64,000 bases of DNA from Aquabacterium sp. A7-Y. Its GTDB lineage: Bacteria > Pseudomonadota > Gammaproteobacteria > Burkholderiales > Burkholderiaceae_C. Position numbers and translations under genes: made by a program. Location: positions 1 through 64,000 of the forward strand of contig NZ_JAPFBW010000034.1 in NCBI RefSeq assembly GCF_026153205.1, given 5' to 3'. The notes beneath the pieces are model-generated. The model ran no database searches and was not told the origin of the DNA. It saw nothing but the letters and a program-made list of their open reading frames with translations. Shown piece after piece: positions 9,905 to 19,365 of this stretch (positions within the stretch are counted from its first letter, which is position 1; each line of letters starts with the position of its first letter).

Positions 9905-10321
9905 TCAGGAGCCTTTGACGGCGGCGCACAAGGCCGCGATCTGCGCGCCCGAGACCGGCTTCTGGAGCAGCTGCTCCATGCCGGCCGCCAGCGCCAGCGG
10001 TGCGTCCTCGGTGTCGGCGCTGGTGCCGACCAGGCGCACGTCGGCACCCGCCGGATCGGCCCTCAGCGCCTTGGCGAGCTCGTAGCCGTCCATGCGCGGC
10101 ATGCGGCAGTCGGTGATGACCAGGCGGTGCCGGTGGGCCTGCCACATCTCGAGCGCGTCGTGCCCGTCCTCGGCGATGTCGACCAGGCAGCCGCAGGCCT
10201 CCAGATGGGTGCACAGCAGGATCTGTTGCACCCGATCGTCTTCCGCAACAAGGACACGCAGGGGTTCCCGTCCGGCTTGCGTATCACGCAGGTCCGAAGA
10301 CGAGGCAGAAGCGGCAGACAC
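9905..10321 (-). CDS. Single-domain response regulator (receiver only)
   Basis: Stand-alone receiver domain, 138 aa from a GTG at 10321 that has GGAG nine bases upstream. An in-frame start further upstream (10450) would add 43 low-complexity residues. The core shows LRVLVAEDD, phospho-acceptor LVITDCRMPRMDG, the Thr/Ser position (LVGTSAD) and the lysine in LLQKPVS. No output domain is present, so it acts through protein contacts or as the receiver of a hybrid-kinase pathway. The CRMPRMDGYEL signature resembles receivers of hybrid sensor kinases more than CheY. It converges with cheB. Confidence 0.85.
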   Translation of the reverse strand: MSAASASSSDLRDTQAGREPLRVLVAEDDRVQQILLCTHLEACGCLVDIAEDGHDALEMWQAHRHRLVITDCRMPRMDGYELAKALRADPAGADVRLVGTSADTEDAPLALAAGMEQLLQKPVSGAQIAALCAAVKGS

Positions 10322-10502
10322 GATCCGAACTCCAGAGTCACGGCGATACGGCACGCCGCGCGGGCTATCGTGCCACGCCGGCACACCGCTGAAAACCCCC
10401 TCGCCGGCCGCGCGCGCAGCACGCGGCAGCAGGAAGCGTGAAGCATGCACGCAAGGAGCCGGCCGCCCAGGGAGATCGCCTAAGCGTCTCCAAGGAAATG
10501 CC

Positions 10503-11702
10503 CTAGGCCAGAAAAAGCGCCTGCAGGTCGCTGAGAAAGTCGAAACCGCGCGCGCTGGGGCGTACCTGCTGCCAGTCGCGCTCGATGAGCCCGCGCCGCT
10601 CGGCCTCGTCGAGGCCGGCCTGGATCGCCGTGAGCGGCAGGCCGGTGCGCTCGGTGAAGCGCGCCAGCTCGAAACCTTCCTTCAGGCGCAGCAGGTTCAG
10701 CATGAATTCGAAAGGCAGCTCCTTGCGGGCCACCTCCTCGTCTTGCGCCACGGCCTGGCCGGCCAGCGCGCCCTCCATGTAGCGCGCGGGTTCGCGAAAG
10801 CGCACCTGCCGGATGATGCGGTGCGGAAAGCTGAGCTTGCTGTGGGCGCCGGCGCCGATGCCAAGGTAGTCGCCGAAACGCCAGTAGTTGAGGTTGTGCT
10901 CGCAGGCATGGCCGGGCCTCGCATAGGCCGAGACCTCGTAGCGCTGCAGGCCCGCCTCGCCCGTCACGCGGGTGATCAGGTCCAGCATCTCGGCGGCGGT
11001 GTCGTCGTCCGGCACCACCGGCGGGAACTTGGCGAAATAGGTGTTGGGCTCCAGGGTCAGGTGATAGACCGAGAGGTGCGGCGGCGCGAAGGCCAGGGCC
11101 TCGCGCAGGTCGGCCTCGCACTCGGCCAGTGTCTGGCCCGGCAGCGCATACATCAGGTCGAGATTGAAGGTCTCGAAGCTCTGCTGCGCCTCCTCCAGCG
11201 CGGCTCTCGCCTGGGCGCGGTCGTGCACCCGGCCGAGCGCCTTGAGCTTGGCGTCGTCGAAGCTCTGTACGCCGATCGACAGCCGCGTCACGCCAGCCTG
11301 GCGAAAGCCGCGGAAGCGGTCGCGCTCGAAGGTGCCGGGGTTGGCTTCGAGCGTGACCTCGCAGCCCGGCTCCAGCGGCAGGCGCGCGCGCACATCGGCC
11401 AGCAAGCGGTCGATGCTGTCGGGTGAAAACAGGCTGGGCGTGCCGCCGCCGATGAAGATGCTGTGGATGCGGCGCCCCCACACGGCGGGCAGCGCGGCTT
11501 CGAGGTCGGCGCGCAATGCCTCCAGGTAGCGCGCCTCGGGTGGCGTGCCGCCTTCGCGCCACTCGTGCGAGTTGAAGTCGCAGTAGGGACACTTGCGCAG
11601 GCACCACGGCAGGTGCACGTAGAGCGACAGCGGCGGCAAGGCGCCCAGCTGCAAGGTGCCGGGGCGCAGGTAACGTGCCTGCAGGTCAGCGGTCGCGGTC
11701 AA
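10503..11702 (-). CDS. hemW: Radical SAM heme chaperone HemW
   Basis: Radical-SAM protein of 399 aa. The CxxxCxxC cluster ligands are seen in HLPWCLRKCPYCDFN near residues 30-45, followed by IHSIFIGGGTPSLF. A HemN_C-like winged domain closes the protein (LLRLKEGFELARF, ARGFDFLSDLQALFL). The family was long annotated as oxygen-independent coproporphyrinogen oxidase; short homologues without the extra N-terminal cysteine act as heme chaperones, and this one fits them. It overlaps rdgB by 17 bp, so it is probably translated from the rph-rdgB-hemW transcript. Confidence 0.93.
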   Translation of the reverse strand: MTATADLQARYLRPGTLQLGALPPLSLYVHLPWCLRKCPYCDFNSHEWREGGTPPEARYLEALRADLEAALPAVWGRRIHSIFIGGGTPSLFSPDSIDRLLADVRARLPLEPGCEVTLEANPGTFERDRFRGFRQAGVTRLSIGVQSFDDAKLKALGRVHDRAQARAALEEAQQSFETFNLDLMYALPGQTLAECEADLREALAFAPPHLSVYHLTLEPNTYFAKFPPVVPDDDTAAEMLDLITRVTGEAGLQRYEVSAYARPGHACEHNLNYWRFGDYLGIGAGAHSKLSFPHRIIRQVRFREPARYMEGALAGQAVAQDEEVARKELPFEFMLNLLRLKEGFELARFTERTGLPLTAIQAGLDEAERRGLIERDWQQVRPSARGFDFLSDLQALFLA

Positions 11703-12303
11703 GCCACACCTCCTGCATCAGCGCGAGCATCTGACGTGCCGCCAGCGCGCGATGACTGAGCCGGTTTTTTTCGTCGGCGTCGAGTTCGGCGACGCTTTTG
11801 CCCAGGCTGGGGATGAACAGCAGCGGGTCGTAGCCGAAGCCCCGGCTGCCGCGTCCGGACTCCAGCACCTCGCCCTCCCAGCGGCCCATCGCGATCAGGG
11901 GCTCCGGGTCGTCGGCGCGTCGCACCGCGGCCAGCACGCAGACGAAACGCGCGCGCCGCCGGCTTTCCCCGGCCAGCTTGTCGAGCAGCACGCGGTTGTT
12001 GGCCGCATCGCTCTTTTCGGCCCCGAACAGCGTCGCATAGCGGGCCGACAGCACACCCGGCGCCCCGCCGAGCGCGTCGACCGAAAGACCGGAATCGTCG
12101 GCGATCGCCGCGCCGCCCGAGGCCAAGGCCGCATGGCGCGCCTTCGCGAGAGCGTTCTCGACGAAGGTCGGGTGCGGCTCCTCGGCCTCGGGGATGCCCA
12201 GCGAGCCCTGCGTCACGAGCTCCATGCCGAGGGGCGCGAACAGCGCCTGCAGTTCCACGAGCTTTTTCGCGTTGTTGGACGCCAGCACAAGTCGCGTCGC
12301 CAT
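11686..12303 (-). CDS. rdgB: dITP/XTP pyrophosphatase (non-canonical purine NTPase)
   Basis: House-cleaning enzyme that hydrolyses dITP, XTP and ITP to monophosphates; 205 aa, standard size. The N-terminal substrate motif (LASNNAKKLVEL), the catalytic aspartate region (AIADDSGLSVDALGGAPGVLSARY) and the C-terminal GYDPLLFIP and SHRALA motifs are all present. Two bases separate its ATG from the rph stop, and its 3' end overlaps hemW. Confidence 0.96.
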   Translation of the reverse strand: MATRLVLASNNAKKLVELQALFAPLGMELVTQGSLGIPEAEEPHPTFVENALAKARHAALASGGAAIADDSGLSVDALGGAPGVLSARYATLFGAEKSDAANNRVLLDKLAGESRRRARFVCVLAAVRRADDPEPLIAMGRWEGEVLESGRGSRGFGYDPLLFIPSLGKSVAELDADEKNRLSHRALAARQMLALMQEVWLDRDR

Positions 12304-12305
12304 GC

Positions 12306-13034
12306 TCAGATCCCCAGCGCCGCGCGCTGCGCCAGCAACAGTTCGCGGATGCCGTGGTCGGCCAGCCCCAGCAGCGTGTCCATCTCGGCACGCGAGAAGG
12401 GCCGGCCTTCCGCGGTGCCCTGCACCTCGACGAAACCGCCCGAACCGGTCATCACGACATTCATGTCGGTGCCGCAGGCGAAGTCCTCGGTGTATTCGAG
12501 ATCCAGGAGCGGCACGCCGTCGACAATGCCGACCGAGATGGCCGCGACCGCGTCGGTCAGCGGCGAACGCTCGAGGAGGCCGCGCGAGATCAGCACGCCG
12601 ACCGCGTCATGAGCGGCCACCCAGGCACCGGTGATCGCCGCGGTGCGGGTGCCGCCGTCGGCCTGGATCACGTCGCAGTCGAACTGAAGTGTGCGCTCGC
12701 CCAACGCAGCGAGGTCGAACACCGCACGCAGCGAGCGGCCGATGAGCCGCTGGATCTCCTGCGTGCGACCGGTCTGCTTGCCACGCGCCGCCTCGCGGTC
12801 GCTGCGGCTGTGGGTGGCACGCGGCAGCATGCCGTATTCGGCCGTGACCCAGCCTTCGCCGCTGCCCTTCTTGTGCGGCGGTACCCGCTCCTCGACCGAG
12901 GCGGTGCACAGGACACGCGTATCGCCGAACTCGATCAGCACCGAGCCCTCGGCGTGGCGGGTGTAGCCCCGGGTGATGCGCACCGGGCGCAAGGCGTCGG
13001 GCGCGCGGCCCTGGCTGCGTACAAAGGAAGTCAT
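12306..13034 (-). CDS. rph: Ribonuclease PH
   Basis: Phosphorolytic 3'-5' exoribonuclease that trims tRNA 3' ends, 242 aa from ATG 13034, just after an AGGA. An in-frame extension to 13115 is unconserved. Family signatures: [20 protein letters not shown] near the start, the phosphate-site region [17 protein letters not shown], and the catalytic [19 protein letters not shown]. Not truncated. It leads the rph-rdgB-hemW group and is followed upstream by the PP2C phosphatase in the same orientation. Confidence 0.97.
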   Translation of the reverse strand: MTSFVRSQGRAPDALRPVRITRGYTRHAEGSVLIEFGDTRVLCTASVEERVPPHKKGSGEGWVTAEYGMLPRATHSRSDREAARGKQTGRTQEIQRLIGRSLRAVFDLAALGERTLQFDCDVIQADGGTRTAAITGAWVAAHDAVGVLISRGLLERSPLTDAVAAISVGIVDGVPLLDLEYTEDFACGTDMNVVMTGSGGFVEVQGTAEGRPFSRAEMDTLLGLADHGIRELLLAQRAALGI

Positions 13035-13118
13035 CGGAATGTCCTGGAGGAAAGGCGCGCCGGCCGTGACACGGCGCAGGCCGGCACCCGCCGAGGTCCT
13101 GCGCGGATCTTGCAAAAC

Positions 13119-14030
13119 TCAGGGCTTTTTCTGCGAAGAGCGCTTGATCGCCTCGTTGATCTCGCGGATCGAGCGTTCGATCTCGGCCTCGTCGAGTTCG
13201 TCGGGTTCCTGGCCGAGCACGCTGGCCTGGATTGTCGACGCGAACACTTCCTCGCCCAGGGTCTGGGTCGAGATCGCCTTGGTGGAATCGTAGTCTTCCG
13301 ACGACTCCCACTCCACCGCGAGCACGGTCACGTTGTCACTCTTGCTGCCGGCATGGCGCAGCGCCTGCTCCACCAGTTCGGGCACCGCGTCCGAGATCGG
13401 GCGGGTCGCCAGCTGGTCGGTGATGGCCTGGTCGGAGATGCTGCCCCACAGCCCGTCGGAGCACAGCAGCACGCGATCGCCCGACTGCATCAGCATGGGG
13501 CCCACCGTGTCGACCACCGGCTTGCCGGGGCTGCCCAGGCAGGTGAACAGCACATTGCGGTTGAAACGTTCGCCGAGCGGCACCACCCCGTTGAGGGTTT
13601 CCTGCAGCTCGGAATAGGAATGGTCGCGGGTGCGGGCGATCAGCTTGTCGCCTCGCACGAAATACAGCCGCGAATCGCCGCAATGGGCCCAGTAGGCGGC
13701 ACCGTTCTGCAGCACGCAGGCCACGACGGTGGTGCGCGGCGTGTCGAGCAGCGCCTTTTCGGTGGCGTAGCGCAGCAGCTGGTGGTGGCCGGCAATGATC
13801 GCGTCGTGCAGGAAACGCAGCGGGTCGCGCAGCATCGGCTTGGCGTCGCGCTGGAACAGGGCCGCCATGGTCTGCAGGGCGACCTGGGAGGCGACTTCGC
13901 CCTCCGGGTGGCCGCCCATGCCGTCGGCCAGCGCGAACAGACCGGAGTCGCGGGTGTAGCAGTACCCCATCCGGTCTTCGTTCTTTTCGCGTCCGCCCTT
14001 GCGACTGACCTGGTAAACCGAGAACCTCAT
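13119..14030 (-). CDS. PP2C-family serine/threonine protein phosphatase
   Basis: Metal-dependent phosphatase of 303 aa. Visible PP2C motifs: KNEDRMG (metal/phosphate arginine and aspartate), LADGMGGHPEG, CGDSRLYF, LLCSDGLW and SKSDNVTVLAVEWE. There is no membrane segment, so it is cytosolic. The Ser/Thr kinase gene lies 32 bp upstream on the same strand, so the pair probably forms a reversible phosphorylation switch; the substrates are unknown. The C-terminal 60 residues are acidic and charged and lie beyond the catalytic fold. Confidence 0.92.
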   Translation of the reverse strand: MRFSVYQVSRKGGREKNEDRMGYCYTRDSGLFALADGMGGHPEGEVASQVALQTMAALFQRDAKPMLRDPLRFLHDAIIAGHHQLLRYATEKALLDTPRTTVVACVLQNGAAYWAHCGDSRLYFVRGDKLIARTRDHSYSELQETLNGVVPLGERFNRNVLFTCLGSPGKPVVDTVGPMLMQSGDRVLLCSDGLWGSISDQAITDQLATRPISDAVPELVEQALRHAGSKSDNVTVLAVEWESSEDYDSTKAISTQTLGEEVFASTIQASVLGQEPDELDEAEIERSIREINEAIKRSSQKKP

Positions 14031-14062
14031 GTTGGCGTCGCCCCTTGGCTGGTGGTACTGCT

Positions 14063-15031
14063 TCAGGCCTGCTTGCCGCCCTTGAGATTCTCAAGCTGCA
14101 ACTTGAGGCGCTCACTGAAGCTCAGCTTGGTATAACGGCGCTCGGTCTCGCGCGCCAATTCTTTTTGCAACGCGAACACACTCTGCGGGCGCGACAGCGG
14201 GTCCAGCGCCATGCACCACTCGGTCACCTCGATCAGGTTGTCGGAGTAGATGTTGCGCAGTCGCGAAAGCGACAGCGTCAGCCGGTCCTTCTCGATGCGC
14301 TGCGGCGCGTCGTTGGGCGGGTAGCCCTGCATGCAGGCATAGATGCAGGCGCCGATCGCGTAGATGTCGGTCCACGGGCCCAGTGTGCCGTCGCGTCGGT
14401 ACATCTCGGGCGCGGCGAAGCCCGGCGTGTACATCGGGCGGATGAAGTTGCCTTCCTTGCTCAGCACCTCGCGCGCCGCGCCGAAGTCCAGCAGCACCGC
14501 CTTGTTGTCATTGGTGATGAAGATATTGGCCGGCTTGATGTCGAGGTGCAGCATCTTGTGCTGGTGCACGATGCGCAGCCCGCGCAGGATCTCGTCGAAC
14601 AGCGAGCGGATGGTCGACTCGCGGAACACCTTGTCGCGCTTGAGCTCGCGCGCGGTGACGATGAAGTCCTGCAGGGTGTCGCCCTGCAGGTAGTTCATCA
14701 CCATGTAGACGGTTTCGTTCTCGCGGAAGAAATTGAGCACCGAGACCACGCTCGGGTGCGAGATCTGCGCGAGCGACCGCCCTTCCTCGAAAAAGCTCTT
14801 CAGGCCGAGCCGGTAGAGCGGCTGCTTTTCCGGCTTGACGCGCGGCGCCAGTTCGCCGGGCGAACGCTCGGCCAGCGAGGACGGCAGGTATTCTTTCAGC
14901 GCGACCAGGCGTTTGTCCTGGTCTTCAGCCAGATAGACGACGCCAAAGCCACCGGCCGCCAGCTTCTTGATGATCTGATAACCGCCGACCACGGTGCCTG
15001 GAGGCAACGGGGATGGCTTGGGCTTTGACAT
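14063..15031 (-). CDS. Hanks-type serine/threonine protein kinase
   Basis: Cytosolic kinase of 322 aa with only a kinase domain. The Gly loop (LAAGGFGVVYLAEDQ), the Lys of subdomain II (VALKEYLPSS), the catalytic loop (HLDIKPANIF, with HLD in place of HRD), DFGAAREVL and the APE equivalent (FAAPEMYR) are all visible. The short form starting at 15031 is preferred because an upstream in-frame start would run into the divergent yicC. It pairs with the PP2C gene. There is no transmembrane or PASTA domain, so how it senses a signal is not apparent. Confidence 0.92.
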   Translation of the reverse strand: MSKPKPSPLPPGTVVGGYQIIKKLAAGGFGVVYLAEDQDKRLVALKEYLPSSLAERSPGELAPRVKPEKQPLYRLGLKSFFEEGRSLAQISHPSVVSVLNFFRENETVYMVMNYLQGDTLQDFIVTARELKRDKVFRESTIRSLFDEILRGLRIVHQHKMLHLDIKPANIFITNDNKAVLLDFGAAREVLSKEGNFIRPMYTPGFAAPEMYRRDGTLGPWTDIYAIGACIYACMQGYPPNDAPQRIEKDRLTLSLSRLRNIYSDNLIEVTEWCMALDPLSRPQSVFALQKELARETERRYTKLSFSERLKLQLENLKGGKQA

Positions 15032-15059
15032 AATCGGATTTTGCAATGCGATAAGTGTC

Positions 15060-15989
15060 ATGGCAGTTTACAGCATGACCGGGTATGCGAGCGCCGCCTC
15101 GCAGGCCCTGGTTTCCCCGAGCGAGCCCTCCACCCCCTCCGAGGCCGGCGGCGCGGCTGCGACCGTGACCGTCGAGTTGCGCTCGGTCAACAGCCGCTTC
15201 CTGGACCTGGCCTTCCGCATGCCGGACGACCTGCGTGCGATCGAGCCGGCCCTGCGCGAGCTGCTGACGGCCAGCTTCCGCCGCGGCAAGATCGAGTTGC
15301 GCATGAACACGCAGCGCGAGGCCGACACGGCCCTGCCCCAGCCCCAGGTCGACCAGCTCAACCGGCTGGCCGGCATCGAGGCGACCGTGCAGGGCTGGCT
15401 GGCCAATGCCCAGCCGCTGTCCGTGCACGAGGTGCTGCAGTGGTGCCGCGGTAGCGCGCCGGCCGAAAAGCTGGACGAGCCGGCGCTGGCCGCCACCCGG
15501 CAGTGCATCACCGGGCTGATCGAGGCCCGCGCCCGCGAAGGCGAGCGCCTGGTCGGCATCCTGATGGAGCGCATCACCAAGCTGCGCGAGCTGGCCGCCC
15601 AAGCCGCGCCGCTGGTGCCGCAGGTGGTCGAGAAGCAGCAGCAGCGTTTCCTGGAGCGCTGGCAGCAGGCCCTGGAGGCCGCCGGCGCGGCCCAGAGCAT
15701 GAGCGCCGAGACGCTGCGCGAGCGGGCCCTGAGCGAAGCCGCGGCCTACGCGATCCGCATCGACGTGGCCGAGGAGCTGTCGCGGCTGAATGCGCACCTC
15801 GACGAAATCGCCCGCCTGCTCAAGAGCGGTGGCGAACTGGGCAAGCGGCTCGACTTCCTGATTCAGGAGTTGCACCGCGAAGCCAACACCCTGGGTTCCA
15901 AGGCCTCGGCCCTGGAGCTGACCCAGATCTCGGTCGAGATGAAGGTGCTGATCGAGCAGATGCGTGAGCAGGTCCAGAACATCGAGTGA
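15060..15989 (+). CDS. yicC: YicC family protein (putative endoribonuclease)
   Basis: Protein of 309 aa beginning MAVYSMTGYAS, the typical N-terminal YicC signature, and ending in the conserved DUF1732 block (RIDVAEELSRLNAHLDE..., GKRLDFLIQELHREANTLGSKA). Members of the family have been reported to have RNase activity and to influence stress physiology; the role here is inferred. An insertion of about 20 residues rich in Ser/Pro/Ala sits near residues 15-35 before the conserved VELRSVNSRFLDL. It heads the yicC-gmk-rpoZ group. Only 28 bp separate it from the divergent kinase gene. Confidence 0.93.
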   Translation: MAVYSMTGYASAASQALVSPSEPSTPSEAGGAAATVTVELRSVNSRFLDLAFRMPDDLRAIEPALRELLTASFRRGKIELRMNTQREADTALPQPQVDQLNRLAGIEATVQGWLANAQPLSVHEVLQWCRGSAPAEKLDEPALAATRQCITGLIEARAREGERLVGILMERITKLRELAAQAAPLVPQVVEKQQQRFLERWQQALEAAGAAQSMSAETLRERALSEAAAYAIRIDVAEELSRLNAHLDEIARLLKSGGELGKRLDFLIQELHREANTLGSKASALELTQISVEMKVLIEQMREQVQNIE

Positions 15990-16010
15990 TTCTCCGGCGT
16001 TGAGGTAGAT

Positions 16011-16631
16011 ATGGAATATCCAGGCAATCTGTTCGTGGTGGCGGCGCCCAGCGGCGCCGGCAAGTCCAGCCTGGTCAAGGCGCTGCTGGAGCTGGATTCG
16101 CACCTGGTGGTGTCGATCTCGCACACCACCCGCCCGCCGCGCGGGCAGGAGCAGAACGGGCGCGAGTACTGGTTCGTCGACCAGGCGGAGTTCCGCGCCA
16201 TGGTGGCCCGGGGCGACTTCTTCGAGTGGGCCGAGGTGCACGGCAACCTCTACGGCACCTCGCGGGCCGCCTGCGAAGCGCGCATGGCCGGCGGCGAGGA
16301 CGTCATCCTGGAGATCGACTGGCAGGGCGCGCTGCAGATCAAGCAGCTGTTTCCCCACGCGGTGCTGATCTTCATCCTGCCGCCCAGCTTCGAAGAACTG
16401 CTGCAGCGCCTGCGCCGGCGCGGCGAGGACGGCGACGAAGTGATCGAAACCCGCATGGCCAATGCCCGGGTGGAGGTGGCTCAGGCCAAGCACTTCGACT
16501 TCGTTATAATCAACGCTCTTTTCGAGACGGCGCTGTTCGATTTGAAGGCGATCGTCCATGCGCAGCGGCTCAAGTACGCCGCGCAGCGTCGAAGCAAGAA
16601 ATCGGTGTTCGACGCGCTCGAACTGGGCTGA
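16011..16631 (+). CDS. gmk: Guanylate kinase
   Basis: Phosphorylates GMP to GDP with ATP; 206 aa, standard length. The P-loop [10 protein letters not shown] is at residues 11-20, followed by the GMP-binding [21 protein letters not shown], the region [16 protein letters not shown], and the lid segment [17 protein letters not shown]. It sits 21 bp after yicC and 66 bp before rpoZ, so nucleotide supply and ppGpp metabolism are made from one cluster. Confidence 0.98.
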   Translation: MEYPGNLFVVAAPSGAGKSSLVKALLELDSHLVVSISHTTRPPRGQEQNGREYWFVDQAEFRAMVARGDFFEWAEVHGNLYGTSRAACEARMAGGEDVILEIDWQGALQIKQLFPHAVLIFILPPSFEELLQRLRRRGEDGDEVIETRMANARVEVAQAKHFDFVIINALFETALFDLKAIVHAQRLKYAAQRRSKKSVFDALELG

Positions 16632-16697
16632 ATCAGGGTTTCCGCCCCGACCGCCCGCCCCCTTTTCGCCACGATTGCGTGGCTCCCGGAGTGTTTC

Positions 16698-16901
16698 ATG
16701 GCCCGCATCACCGTCGAAGACTGCCTGCAGAAGATCCCGAACCGCTTCCAGCTGGTGCTCGCCGCCACCTACCGCGCTCGCATGCTGAGCCAGGGCCATG
16801 CGCCCAAGGTCGAGGCCAAGAACAAACCCGGCGTGACGGCCCTGCGCGAGATCGCCGCCGGCGAGGTCGGCATCGAAATGCTGCGTAAGGTCCCGCTCTG
16901 A
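16698..16901 (+). CDS. rpoZ: DNA-directed RNA polymerase omega subunit
   Basis: Small subunit of RNA polymerase that helps assemble beta-prime and forms part of a ppGpp site. The 67 aa are the expected size, starting [20 protein letters not shown] and followed by TYRARML. CCCGGAG precedes the ATG. It lies between gmk and spoT, as is usual for proteobacteria. Confidence 0.97.
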   Translation: MARITVEDCLQKIPNRFQLVLAATYRARMLSQGHAPKVEAKNKPGVTALREIAAGEVGIEMLRKVPL

Positions 16902-16951
16902 GGCGCTGAGCCGCCAGTGAGATGAAAGGCCGGGTGTCCCCGGTCCGCGCG

Positions 16952-16971
16952 CGCCCGACCCCGGTCGGGCG
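16952..16971 (+). terminator. Hairpin between rpoZ and spoT, possible weak terminator or pause
   Basis: Perfect 9-bp stem CGCCCGACC (16952-16960) with GGTCGGGCG (16963-16971) around a 2-nt loop. No real T run follows, so termination is probably weak and spoT may be partly read from upstream. Confidence 0.4.
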
Positions 16972-17076
16972 TTGTCGTTCCTGGCGCCGGCCGCGCCGCG
17001 CCCCGGGCGGCCCGCCGCCCGTCGGCCTGCGGACGCAGCGCCTCTGAGGGCTTGCAATCCGCGCTACAGTCGCCCC

Positions 17077-19350
17077 ATGGTTGCCCACGCCGTCACCAAA
17101 GCCAGCAAACACGCCGCGCCCGACCCCGCGCCGCACGGCGCGCACATCGATGCGGCCGCGGCGTCCTTCGCGGCCCTGACCCACCGCCTCGACTACCTCG
17201 ACCCCGCCGACATCAAGCGGGTGCGCGAGGCCTACCGCTATGCGGACGAGGCCCACCTGGGGCAGTTCCGCGCCAGCGGCGAACCCTATATCACCCATCC
17301 GATCGCCGTCGCCGGCCTGTGCGCCGAGTGGAAGCTGGACGCCCAGGCGATCATGGCCGCGCTGATGCACGACGTGATGGAGGACAGCGGCGCGACCAAG
17401 ATCGAGCTGATCGAGAAATTCGGTGCACCGACGGCCGAACTGGTCGACGGCCTCACCAAGCTCGACAAGCTGCAGTTCTCCACCCGGGAGGAGTCGCAGG
17501 CCGAATCCTTCCGCAAGATGCTGCTCGCGATGGCGCGCGACGTGCGGGTGGTGCTGATCAAGCTGGCCGACCGGCTGCACAACATGCGCACGATGGAGGC
17601 CATGCCGACGGCCAAGCGCAGCCGCATCGCCCGCGAGACGCTGGACATCTACGCGCCCATCGCCCACCGGCTGGGGCTGAACCAGATCTACCGCGAGCTG
17701 CAGGAGCTGTCGTTCCAGTACCTGCTGCCGTGGCGCTTCGCGGCCCTGACAAAAGCCGTGCAGAAGGCCCGCGGCCACCGGCGTGACATCGTCGAACGCA
17801 TCCGCGGCGACGTCGAGCGCGCCTTCGGCGACGCCAAGCTCGAGGTGCAGATCTTCGGCCGCGAGAAGACGCTGTATTCGATCTACAACAAGATGCGCGA
17901 AAAACACCTGAGCTTTGCCCAGGTGAACGACATCTTCGGATTTCGCATCGTGGTATCCACCCTGCCCCAGTGTTACCTGGCGCTGGGCGTGCTGCATCAG
18001 CTGTACAAACCGATGCCGGGCCGCTTCAAGGACTACATCGCGATCCCCAAGGCCAACGGCTACCAGTCGCTGCACACCACCCTGGTGAGCCCGCTGGGCA
18101 CGGCGGTCGAGTTCCAGTTGCGCACCGACTCCATGCACCTGGTGGCCGAGAAGGGCATCGCGGCGCACTGGCTCTACAAGGCCAGCGACAGCGGCAGCGT
18201 GACCGAGGCGCAGCGCGTCGGCACGGTGTCGCTGCAGTCGCTGATCGACATCCAGGACGAAACCCGCGACGCGGCCGAATTCCTCGAGCACGTCAAGGTC
18301 GACCTGTTCCCCGACGCCGTCTACGTCTTCACGCCCATGTCCAAGATCCTCGCGCTGCCGCGCGGGGCGACCCCGGTCGACTTCGCCTACGCGATCCACT
18401 CCGACGTCGGCGACCACACGGTGGCGGCGAAGGTCAACGGCGAGCAGGTGGCGCTGCGCACCGAGCTGCGCAGCGGCGACGTGGTGGAGGTCATCACCGC
18501 GCCGGTCTCGCGCCCCAACCCGGCCTGGCTGAACTTCGTGCGCACCGGGCGGGCCCGCTCGAAGATCCGGCACTACCTGAAAAACATGCGCCAGGAGGAG
18601 TCCATCGAGCTGGGCGAGAAGCTGCTGGCCCAGGCGATGCGGGCCGAGGGCCTGCACATGCCGACGGGCGACGAGAGTTCGCCCGACGGGCACGACGCGG
18701 CGCTCTGGCAGGGACTGGTGCGCTGGAGCGGCAACCGCGGCAAACGCGAGCTGCTGATCGACATCGGCCTGGGCAAGAAGATCGCGACCATCGTCGCCAA
18801 GCGGCTGGCCAAGCTGATGGCCGAAGCGGGCGCCCGGCCCGATGCACTGACGCTGTCGATGAGCCGCTACCTCACCGACGACAACATGCCGACCCAGGCC
18901 ATGGTGACCCTGGACGGCAGCGAAGGCGCGACGGTGCAGATGGCGACCTGCTGCCGCCCCATCCCGGGCGACTCCATCGTCGGCTACCTGGGGCGCGGCG
19001 AGGGGCTGGTGGTGCACACCTCCGAATGCCAGGTCGGCAAGCGGCTGTTCCAGCGCGACAGCGAACGCTGGATCGCGGTCGAATGGTCCGAGGAGCCCCA
19101 GCGCATGTTCGACAGCGCCGTCTCGGTGCTGGTGCAGAACGGCAAGGGTGTGCTGGCCAAGGTCGCCCAGGCGGTCAGCGAGGCCGAGGCCGATATCACC
19201 CACATCGACATGGGCCACGACCCGGGCCAGGCCAGCATCGACCTCAAGCTGCTGCTGGCGGTGCGCGACCGCGTGCACCTGGCCGACGTGCTGCGCACCC
19301 TCAAGCGCTCGCCGCTGGTACTGCGCGCGGCGCGCATCAAGCCCAGCTGA
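17077..19350 (+). CDS. spoT: Bifunctional (p)ppGpp synthetase/hydrolase SpoT
   Basis: Makes and degrades the stringent-response alarmone; 757 aa from ATG 17077. The longer open frame upstream is a Pro/Arg-rich shadow. The hydrolase domain keeps its HD motif (H98-D99 in MHDVMED) and H74 (YITHP). The synthetase domain has GREKTLYSIYNKM near residue 262 and FKDYIAIPKANGYQSLHTT. TGS (VYVFTPMSKILALPRGATPVDFAY) and a C-terminal ACT domain follow. With both halves intact it is SpoT/Rel rather than a hydrolase-dead RelA. It lies downstream of rpoZ and converges on greB 15 bp away. Confidence 0.96.
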   Translation: MVAHAVTKASKHAAPDPAPHGAHIDAAAASFAALTHRLDYLDPADIKRVREAYRYADEAHLGQFRASGEPYITHPIAVAGLCAEWKLDAQAIMAALMHDVMEDSGATKIELIEKFGAPTAELVDGLTKLDKLQFSTREESQAESFRKMLLAMARDVRVVLIKLADRLHNMRTMEAMPTAKRSRIARETLDIYAPIAHRLGLNQIYRELQELSFQYLLPWRFAALTKAVQKARGHRRDIVERIRGDVERAFGDAKLEVQIFGREKTLYSIYNKMREKHLSFAQVNDIFGFRIVVSTLPQCYLALGVLHQLYKPMPGRFKDYIAIPKANGYQSLHTTLVSPLGTAVEFQLRTDSMHLVAEKGIAAHWLYKASDSGSVTEAQRVGTVSLQSLIDIQDETRDAAEFLEHVKVDLFPDAVYVFTPMSKILALPRGATPVDFAYAIHSDVGDHTVAAKVNGEQVALRTELRSGDVVEVITAPVSRPNPAWLNFVRTGRARSKIRHYLKNMRQEESIELGEKLLAQAMRAEGLHMPTGDESSPDGHDAALWQGLVRWSGNRGKRELLIDIGLGKKIATIVAKRLAKLMAEAGARPDALTLSMSRYLTDDNMPTQAMVTLDGSEGATVQMATCCRPIPGDSIVGYLGRGEGLVVHTSECQVGKRLFQRDSERWIAVEWSEEPQRMFDSAVSVLVQNGKGVLAKVAQAVSEAEADITHIDMGHDPGQASIDLKLLLAVRDRVHLADVLRTLKRSPLVLRAARIKPS

Positions 19351-19365
19351 CGCCGCCGCGATCCC

